Part shown: positions 54,730-64,000 of the stretch, piece after piece
Layout of the letters: each line of letters opens with the position of its first letter
How positions within the stretch are numbered: position 1 is the stretch's first letter
Assembly (NCBI GenBank): GCA_038501625.1
Contig: JAZAYU010000034.1
Span: 4,057,102-4,121,101, forward strand
From: Corbicula japonica
Lineage: Eukaryota; Mollusca; Bivalvia; Venerida; Cyrenidae
Length of the DNA stretch: 64,000 nucleotides
Direction of reading: 5' to 3'
Notes under the pieces: generated by a model
The model's database searches: none
The model's input: only the letters and a program-made list of their open reading frames with translations
What the model was told of the DNA's origin: nothing
Translations under genes and position numbers: made by a program

Positions 54730-57700
54730 CAGTTGATGTTATGTTGGTTAATGGGAATTTTTACAATTCATTGAACTCACATTCTTAAACGTGGATAAAA
54801 TACTATTCATATACTTTGTTTGCATGTTTCCCACTGCACTTTAATTTGTTACGGCACCCCAGTAATTAATAGTACAATGCCATTGTCTTGATGCCACAAA
54901 AAATAAATGATCTTCTGCATTCCTGTTATTAATGACTTGCAACGTTTGAAAATCTTGACAATTTGTTTAGTAAATAATTAACAAGGTAATATTTCAAAGA
55001 AATTCTACAGATTATATTATTATATATTATTCTTTAGAAAATTGGCAATAATTAAGTAATCACACGAACTGTATATCCTTGAACAAAACTAGTTGATGGT
55101 GTATTTTTGTCTGCAATCTTACTAAATTTCCTTTCCTCTGCGAAACCTCAGAATTTTACGTTCCCACTTCAAATTAATGGTTTTCAAAAGATTTTGCGAA
55201 TCTTGTGTTTATTCTGTGTGATTATTTAGAAATATTTTTATTCAGCTTCAATCTTCTCAAGATAATTGCAGATAAGTGCTCTCATATGACGTCTGAAGCT
55301 GACTCACACATGTCATACTATGGCCCCCTGATTTAACAATATTTTCTTGAATAGCACTTTTCATCTATTTGAAAAGCGTTTCTGAGACATAACCTGGTGG
55401 ATCGGTCGGGTTTTCTTGCTGATACTTAATTTAAAGCGTATGAAGGTAATCAGCATTAACTTAAACACACCAAATTTTCTTGTTTGACAAATGGTAGAAA
55501 AACTGTTCTTTTTATGGACAGAGATTAAATAAGTAATATCACCGAAATTAAAATTTGAAATTGAAGCAAAGTTATATGATTATAATGAAACAATGTCTAT
55601 GGGGTGGGATTTAAAATATGTGTACAATTAAATTAAAAGTTCCTTTCCGGAAAGAATCATTTAAAAGTTTGCTTCCAAACCAGTAATGTACAATTTTAAA
55701 GTTAGATATTGTAAATAACGATGTTTGTGTCAATTAAAGAGGAAAATACTTAATGTAACTGCCAAAATAGAACAGTTGAAATGTGTGATTATATATAATT
55801 ATGCGTCAACGAAAGTAAACTAATAAGAACTTCAAACAAAACCGAGTATTAAATAATAAACAAATATACGGCAAAGAAAATGTAAATAATAAGGACCAAC
55901 CATACCTTTTGAGAAGACAGTAAAGAGATATAGAATGAGCACGTGTATATTGTTATCGAGATACTATTACGACAAGATTATCAGGATTTCGAAATAAAAG
56001 AGATAAATTTAGAAACAATCATTACTGTTGGCTTGAGCTCAAAATAGTTTCGGCAAAGGTTACAGACACATAGTTTTGTCTAATTCTTAGAGGTCTATAC
56101 AATATAAAGTATTTATATTCTGGTAGACTGGTTGTCGTTTATGAGAAGCTATTATACTACTTTTTGCCGGGCGGAGATATAGGATGGGTTTATACTTGTT
56201 AGGCCTACATGCATTTTCGCGTGTATTTTATGTGCTGGACATATTTTGCACTCAATATTGTATTCTGACGACTCTCTCTGGATGTTCAGATTTATTATAC
56301 GAGCATTCCTCTGTCAGCCAATTTTCTTTTTTTTCCAATTAAACGGTCTTACTCTGTTTGAAGTGCACAGTTCAAAATAGATGCTTGTGATGGAGTCAAT
56401 GTTTTGTTGTTATGGTGAGGGTGGGGGTAGAAAATCTACCATTTCATGAAAGACTGAAACTCAGACGCAGATTTTTTTGTGTTAATTGATTCTGGTAGAT
56501 CTCCTTACCGATGTTTATTTACCATAACACCACTGCTTAAACAATGATAATAATAACATGTTATTATGGATTTCGTTAATTCGGCTATTGTTGTGAAAAA
56601 GAATTCAGTTGATGCCTGTTTTACATTGAAGGAGGCCTGAAATACGTGATCAATTCGCACCGAGTCTATGGTTTTAAAAATGAACTTTGTGAACTGGGAT
56701 TAAAGAGATCACCATAATTTTTTTTTTTGGCAATTAATTTAAATAAAGCAGAGTACGTAGGCGTATGGCAGATGAAAGTAATTTAAACCTGATTAATAAA
56801 AAACAGCCAGAGATTTTTTACTGCGTTTAGAGGCCATTCTCACATCAAAAGCATCTGAATGGCTGAAATGGAAACTTTTCTCCATTTCAACCGTTCAGCC
56901 AATTAGATTATTGAGATTTGGTACTGGTCTCCAATCTCAATTTCATAAGTTTCAGCCATAATCTTTGAAATTTGGACCTGCTCTCCGTTCTCAGTTTAAT
57001 AATCTTGGAGTACAAGAAGTCTGCCAGATGGAAGTAATGTAACCCTGAACTCTGCTGAGCGCAATCATGTAGAAGGTAAACACTTCTTTGAAGATGAAAA
57101 CTTCAGTTTTGATGGATGGCAATGCAGATCTAATTATATGCTCTATGTAGTGCTAAGATATGTACAGATAATGCGAGATAGATGCTCATAACTTGTATAA
57201 ACTATCGTTTAAGTGCTGAAACAAGACTCAGTTGAGGGTGTAACATTTTAAAGTATCTATCAAAACAGTATTTTGATAATTATAATAATTGATTAGTTTT
57301 GATTTGATTCAACATTTTGACGACATTTTTTGTTCGTAACTTCGTGTTGATTCAGCAGATTTTCAATGTCTCTGCCATTTGGCTTTCGATCTAAACAGTC
57401 ACTTAAAGAATCTTTATTTCACTCTGGTCGCTTCTGCAAATCTTTCCTTGAATTTTTGTCTATCTTCCCTGCAGTCATCGCGTTAATAATTACAACATAT
57501 TGTGTTATCAATTATTAGAACCACACAAGTAACGGAAAGAGGAAACACCGAATTCATGAATTGAGTGATCAAGTCGTATGTACGATGTCCTTTAAATATG
57601 TCTTAACATTCTCAGAAAAAAATGCTTAGAAGTTAACATATCTACACAAACATATCAGACAACGATAGTAATCCTTAAACATTAAATTTGCAACATGCTC

Positions 57701-59750
57701 TGTATTACAGCGTTGTAAATATAAACACTTGGTATATTTTGTAGGGAAGCAATGAATGGAGATAACACCTGTCCATACCACAAGCTAAAATCATTTACTT
57801 TAACATAACGGTAACTCAGACTCAAACTTTAGTCAGTTCTCAAAAAACACGTTTCTTTATGTCATACGATGAAAAAAAACTATGTTATTTTAAACCAATT
57901 TGCTAAAAGCATTGTATTAGACATTTGAAATTATGTCTAATTTACAGCAAGTGCCGTTAGTTGTTTTCCAGACACGTTTAGTATTATCCTTATGTAATTG
58001 ACCGTTTGCTTATTTAGCTTTGCGTTAAAATGATAAATGTCCACGTTGTTGCTTACGATGATATCACAAGAACGGCATGCACAATGATGATGCTATTAAT
58101 GGTGATTATGATGATTGTACTAATGACGCTATCGATTGAAGTGAATATGATGGCCTCATGATGATACGACAACAACCTCTGTCACCATCCCCCAAAATAA
58201 CAACAACTAGTAAAGACACCAGAGTTAACAATTTTCAAGCCCGAAAAGAAATAACAATTTGTCGCTGAAGAACGATTTCTCCAATTTGAGAGGAACATGC
58301 AAAATTGTATGCAGACAATGCCACAAGACTTAACCGAAAAAATCTTCTGTAAACGACAAGAACCACCAGAGAGAAGAATTTGAGGAAAAATTCAACAGTA
58401 GAGAGGAAATTTTGTCAGAAAGAAACCAGTTATTGCAAGTTTCAAAATATTTAATCTTTGAAAAATCAAAGCTTGTTGAATTATATGTTGATTTTTTATT
58501 GATTGACCACGTTATCGGAGATGATGATAAAAATCTCTTTGTAAAAAAGACAAAAATTGATTTGCAACAATATTTAAATGAAATTCGAGTTCATTGCAGA
58601 TATTTAACGTTGTAGGGGCAATAGAATCTGGCGTATTGTGTTAAAAATTTTGTGCAGTATAAATATATATGTAGAAGTTCATTTCTGTGGAAAATCAACT
58701 CTGACCATACAGACAATCAATTTTTAACTGTGTGTGCGTGCTTGTGGTAATATGCTGTGCCCAGTCACCATTTCAGCGAATCAGATGCTTGAGATTTGAG
58801 ACTGGTTTCCAAGCTCAGTTTTATAACCTCAGTTCAGCTCAGATCTTTGTATAACCTGAATAAATGACGCATTGCCAGAAGGCTGCGTACAGTTAAACGC
58901 TGTCGACTCTGATCTTCTTTGATAATTCTCACACTCAGATAACTAAAAACAATTACCTACCGAATCATCTCATTAAAAGTCTAGATAAGCTAGTTCTGAC
59001 AGTAGTTATTTCAGCTGATTCTACACTGATTAGCAACTATGTTCGTTGTTTTAATGATTTTTCTTTGAATCTTTGCAATTCTTTAATTTGTTTTTTCTTT
59101 CAATCAACTTATTTTATAGGGCGTTCTCTATACTTGCAATCAAAATCAGGACGGGTGTGTTGATATTCTGGGTAATGAGTTATGCTCATTTGATCAAGAT
59201 AGACAGATTTGTCGGATTAGGTTTTTTGTCTCATATATAAAAACTAAACTATTTACTTCTCAACTTTGAACAGGGAAACAGTTTTTAATTTTTATTTACC
59301 AACACGCCTGTAAAATATTTGTTTGAACAGATGTAATATTTTAAAAGCCGATTTACCGTCTGCAATTTAACAAAGAAACACTTACAACAATACTATAGAC
59401 TAATTTATTTTGAAACTCATTTTAAAAACTAATTCATAAAATATTATTCTTTTTTTTCAATTTAAAAACACACAACCTTCAACGTTAATATGATAGAGGA
59501 ATGCATTTTAATTACACAAGCTTTGTAACGTTGCAATTTTTCTATTCCACATCTTACCGTGATACTTACGATTCATGACTTTCTCAGTCAAAAGAAATCG
59601 ACGTAAAATAATTTATACCATTTCATATCATGTCTCATTAACTAATACTATGTTGTTTTTTTATTCTTTTTGAAGTATGTACATGTATTGACCGTCTTCC
59701 GAAATTATTATCAAGTTGTTATGTCACTGTTTATATATGTAATACTGATG
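54730..59750. other. Stretch without recognised genes
   Basis: It holds a degenerate foldback copy at 56,820-56,960 and a half copy at 58,758-58,829. An open frame of about 92 codons at 58,337-58,615 (plus strand, contains EEFEEKFNSREEILSERNQL) is protein-like but unassigned and lacks a clear start or splice site. Confidence 0.4.
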
Positions 59751-59755
59751 TTGCC

Positions 59756-59945
59756 TACAGATTTTTGTGTGAACAGATGTAACTTTATAGATTTTTGTGT
59801 AAACAGATGTAATATTATAGATTTTTGTGTGAACAGATGTAACTTTATAGATTTTTGTGTGAACAGATGTAACTTTATAGATTTTTGTGTGAACAGATGT
59901 AATATTTTAGATTTTTGTGTGAACAGATTTAATATTACAGATTAA
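59756..59945. repeat. 30-bp tandem repeat, about six copies
   Basis: The unit is gatttttgtgtgaacagatg taactttata with small variations. Confidence 0.92.
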
Positions 59946-61099
59946 AAAATACTAATGTTATCCGACGGCGTATGAGTTCCTCGACTCCTGGGAGAATCTT
60001 GAAAAAGATCTTATAGACTTTCTTTTTATGCAATCTTGATCGTGCTTATAATAAAACTACTGCTACCCTGGTATTTGATGAGTTATCAAACGTGCTACTT
60101 GCATTTTTTTATGTTTGTTATGTAGGTTGTACGTGTTTTCGGTATAAAACCGTTGAAACTGCGGTTTCTTTATCGGGACAGCGAGCAGTCCCACGATGCA
60201 AAACAACTTTTTAATAGGGTCGATCAATTTGCTAGCCTTTGAACTGTCCCCATCCATTTTTTTAGATGATCTGAGAGGAAAAACTGGAAAAAAAACACAT
60301 CCGTGTTGACCGTATTGGAACACATCAATCAACTCAACACAGCGGACACTCTTTGTAGAACATTGTCATTATCTAAAAGAAATGTTAATTCAGCAATAAT
60401 GTTTGTTCCTTTTCTTGTATATACATTTTATTTATAATATAAACCTTTCATATGCACATCTTGTTAATATTCAAGCGTATAACACAGACATCTATTACAT
60501 AAAAAGGTTGACAGTATTTTAAATAATAATAATAATAATAATCCAAATTCCTCGTCATGTTTTGTTACCCTTGTCACTGTTTTTGTACTACAGAAAACAT
60601 TGCCTGTTGAAGAATCTAACAAATCATTCGTCAGTTGTTTACAGATAGTAGGTTTCAACATGATTTATGACCGTCGAATGTTTAAAAGATGATTTTAGAA
60701 ACCTTGAGTATTACAAGAGTTTATATTGAAGACTTCTAGAACAGGTCAAGGAATTGTTGTTACGAATCAAAATAAACCATTAAATCACATTTTACGTAAC
60801 GAAGCGATATGGTTAAAGCTTGATGTTATTTTCAGTTGGAGGCATGTTAGCAAAAGCCCATGGCACGATTTCTGAGCCCTTGTCAGCTTCTAAAGATCCA
60901 CCGGGAAAAAACTGGCTTCATATTTTAATGAATCGAAAAGAAAGTAAACAAGTATTCAACAACTTATTTTACGAATTCATTTGTATAGCGGCTAACAGCA
61001 AAAAAAAACCAAAATACTAAAAATTATGATAAAACATGTTTTTCTTGTGAATTAAATACCATGCTCTTTTAAAATGTAGTATTTATTAAATAAAAACAT

Positions 61100-61450
61100 T
61101 GAACACACGGAAGTCCAAACACCTGTCTATAATTGCACGTACAATGGTTACAGTTACAAAAGCTGTCATTATTACTTAAGAAGTCGGGATATAAATGTCA
61201 ATGGAGAAACATTTTCAACAAAAAATTCTAATGAATACGCACACAAAGTTTTTTATGCTACTCTTGATGTTCCCCCTCTATATAGGAATCAGTATGTTTG
61301 AAAAGTACAATGGCATACTGAAACATGCTGTAAATATCATTTTTCCACAAATTCAAAATACATCTACTAATAGAATTTATCAACCTTTATAAAAACAAAC
61401 TTCAAACATTCAGGAAATCGTTTGCAAGTTATTTTTCTTCAGTCTTAAGA
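61100..61450 (+). pseudogene. Fossil Naiad/Penelope-like endonuclease fragment
   Basis: Read in one frame with several stops, it contains SYKSCHYY, INVNGETFS and FIKTNFKHSGNRLQ, which align in order with the Cys knuckle, VNGRTFS and FLYQHFKHSGHRLQ of the 46-kb element. The RT is not seen. It is an old, decayed insertion. Confidence 0.6.
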
Positions 61451-61784
61451 AAACATTTAGAAAATGTATCTTATATGTAATCGTAGCATCAGACTATACG
61501 CATTTTAATAAGGATGTGTCAATGAAATACTTCAAAATACAAACAGAGAAAGTAAAGGAAGCAATTTGGTAAAGTCAAGCAAAGATTAAAGCCTCGGCGT
61601 CGGTTTCATTATCAGTTTTATGTTATAAGTAAATTTATGACAACGCATGCAAGTTTCTTGGAAGTTTGCGTTTTCTTTGAGTCACCGTTTGTTTGATGTG
61701 ATGATAACTTGGCTGGAAATGAAATGATTAGATTCCCTTATAAATTATTTCTTTAAAAGGAGATTATCAGAAAAAAATAATATT

Positions 61785-61960
61785 GACCCTACTGGGGAGC
61801 GAACCCGTACCGTACGCCGACAGCGCCTAGCCATGCGATTCCAATTGCGCTACCGATTGAGCTAACCGATACAACCCCCAAAAAGCTTGATCGGATAACC
61901 CTGATAAATGTAATTATCACTGCATCACTTTGGCAACCGATTATTAACTGATAAAAGAAA
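61785..61960 (-). mobile_element. tRNA-derived SINE, single copy
   Basis: The minus strand has ggttagctcaatcggtagc-like A-box and gggttcgctcccc B-box sequence, then the same body as 40,511-41,165 (the aaaaagcttgatcggataac segment in plus). Confidence 0.7.
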
Positions 61961-63477
61961 GCAATCATAAAAACTACACCATGTTTACCTACACCGAAAA
62001 TTACTTTTGAGAATCTGAAGAAAATAATTAAACCTGTAATAATTTAGAAACGGTTATATAGTTAGGTAAAGTTCAGAAACTAAATATCAAAGTGGATAAA
62101 GTATAATGATAGGAATCAAGATCTCATTGAATCCAAGCTGGTATATCAAATATGTTCCTGTTTTATTCTCATTTCTCTCTGATCTATTTTGCTGTTGGTG
62201 TGATGTACTGATTTGATAAATGGTTGGTATTAATAACAGCAGAACAATCAAAACATGTGTTAAACATTTAAAGAACCTCTACTGTTATCAACAGTTATAA
62301 CTGTTATTATTTCGTTAGTGGTAGGCAGTTATTATTCTATGCTTTCAAGCAAACGTGTGTGTCTTAGTAATGCGATACAAATTAGTTGAATCAGATGTAC
62401 CATTTCCGCTGTATCAAGAGAACTTCATACGAGCATATCGCAATTGTTCGTGTTGGTAACAGAAAGAGATTTGTGAACAGAACAGAACATTTATTTTCCC
62501 CATGTACAGAGAGATTACAGTTATCTCAATATGCAATACTGCGATTTTAATGGGTGTTTTTCGAAGCTTTAAAAATGTGTATTTGTATTGTATAATTTCA
62601 ATCAGTGCTGTCCGTTTGAAGGCCATTGAGCAGGTTACATTTATCAGTGTAAAATATCAGTTGCGCTCAACCCTTGGCTAGGCAGCATGGACTATAATAT
62701 CCGTTTCCTTTTCTGCCCATGAACAGGCTCAATCAAACCGAGCCTGTAATATTTTGATTATAATATTATTTCGTGTTTGGTAGTTTAATATTCTATTCAT
62801 CTGTATTGTATCAAATGTTTGTATATCAAATAACGCTTATTCTCAAGATTTATTAAATAATCACTGCCATCTACCATCTGAGCATATAACACAGCTCCCA
62901 AAACAGTATTTCAAATAAATCAATACAAAAAAGCCATTCATCCCTATAATTGTAAATCTGAGATAAATATAATTATTCACGTGTACTTCACTTTAATTAG
63001 CGTTCCCATACCTTATGATTAACAATCGTTTTTATCGTATTAAAGAATGTGTTGTAAGATGTTCGCCAAAACTGCAATTTGGCGATGAACCTGTTACATG
63101 TTTGCCAATAAAGACGGTTTGACTTTAAATGTCAAATTCCTAGGTATCACACAATGAATTGAACCAAAACTCTAGGGAACCACAACGACGTACTAAAACG
63201 TTTATAAAAATATATGATACCAGTGCACCTGTCAAACTGTCTGGCGTATTATTTTATACGTATTTATAACGAATTTGGAATAATGGTTCCATTTACCACA
63301 CTGATACAGCTGGTAAATAAGAAATGTTTAATTCGCCCAAATTAAAACTGTCTTTTTCTTATAAATATTTACATTGTGCTTACAATATTTGCTTACATTT
63401 GTAGAGCATTTACACAAAATGTTAAAATAATTATGCTTAAAACAGTGTAAGTCCATCTTAAATATATTATATATAAT

Positions 63478-63732
63478 TTGAGGCACACCACGGGAAAATG
63501 TACATTCGGGTCATTTTTTTGTCATTTTTGTTGTTACTATATTTAGAAAGAACTTTCAAATTTCTATTATTTTCTCATAACATAACAGTGATTTTGTTAC
63601 ACATTTTGACAATAAAATGGTATTTTTACCGCGAATTGCATAATAATTAATGTCGTCTGCTCAACTTTATGACTTCGTTTCAAGGATTGACGTCAAATTC
63701 CCGAAGGTACCTTTTCCCGTGGCGTGCCTCAA
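63478..63732. mobile_element. MITE with TTGAGGCAC ends
   Basis: 255 bp with terminal inverted repeats TTGAGGCACACCACGGGAAA / complement ending GGCGTGCCTCAA. No coding capacity; target duplication not clear. Confidence 0.7.
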
Positions 63733-64000
63733 TTTGTAATTGATCACATTTGATCAACAGGGGCCTACACCATACACCATACACAACTGCCTCTGTAATA
63801 CCTCTGTCAAGAGTTGAATATTCAAACTTCTCATTTTTCGTGCAACCTCTATATTATTTCATTTGAATGCGATGATGTATTGAGGCAGAAATTCTCCAGA
63901 ATAATCATTAGCACAATATAGTTTGTCATAATTTAATTATCAATAAAAACGAGTTGTAAATGTATAAAATTTTCGAAGGTAATTAGAAACACATGCTGTT

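Noticed and set aside
60820..61020. Plus-strand frame containing AKAHGTISEPLSASKDPPGK
   Set aside because: It looks somewhat protein-like and follows a ttttcag, but no family is recognised and no partner exon was found.
1..64000. CRISPR array or prokaryotic operon
   Set aside because: The direct repeats are minisatellites without unique spacers, and genes are split by spliceosomal introns.

Overview
The window looks like genomic DNA of a bivalve mollusc, probably a clam. It is AT-rich, with short exons split by long introns full of foldback elements, tandem repeats and tRNA-derived repeats. It also carries a Naiad-type Penelope-like retroelement with in-frame TGA codons at conserved cysteine positions, a trait I recall being reported for Naiads of clams and spiders (Craig and colleagues, 2021, from memory). 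The species cannot be fixed from sequence alone.

Layout. (1) 1-9,821, plus strand: the last five coding exons of GPAA1, the GPI-transamidase subunit; its 5' part lies off the left edge. The first visible intron has the signature of a minor (U12-type) intron and holds a large tandem-repeat element that is itself split by a hAT-like element. (2) 11,908-18,866, minus strand: a collapsed tandem copy of the next gene, keeping only the signal-peptide, transmembrane, linker and tail exons. (3) 21,646-36,137, minus strand: what appears to be a complete gene of 19 coding exons plus one alternative last exon. I rebuilt it from splice sites; every junction is in phase and the total is 1,061 codons plus stop. 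It encodes a signal peptide, a kringle domain, an unrecognised beta-rich region, about six cadherin-like repeats, a threonine-rich stalk, one transmembrane helix and a choice of two cytoplasmic tails. (4) 39.4-41.8 kb: a minisatellite and a composite repeat with a tandem trimer of a tRNA-derived SINE inserted in it. (5) 43,601-51,014, minus strand: the last three exons of an RGK-like (Rad/Gem/Rem) GTPase; the P-loop exon is not seen and probably lies to the right. (6) 45.5-49.8 kb, plus strand, inside an intron of that GTPase: the Naiad element, flanked by identical 105-bp direct repeats. (7) 51-64 kb: no convincing genes; scattered foldback elements, one fossil of a Naiad endonuclease region, a SINE and minisatellites.

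The three host genes have no evident functional link. The most notable items are the Naiad (four TGA codons, each at a conserved Cys position, and one TAG in the conserved DK motif), the kringle-cadherin receptor with alternative tails and a collapsed paralogue, and the U12-type intron in GPAA1. All gene models come from reading splice sites and frames by eye, with no transcript evidence.
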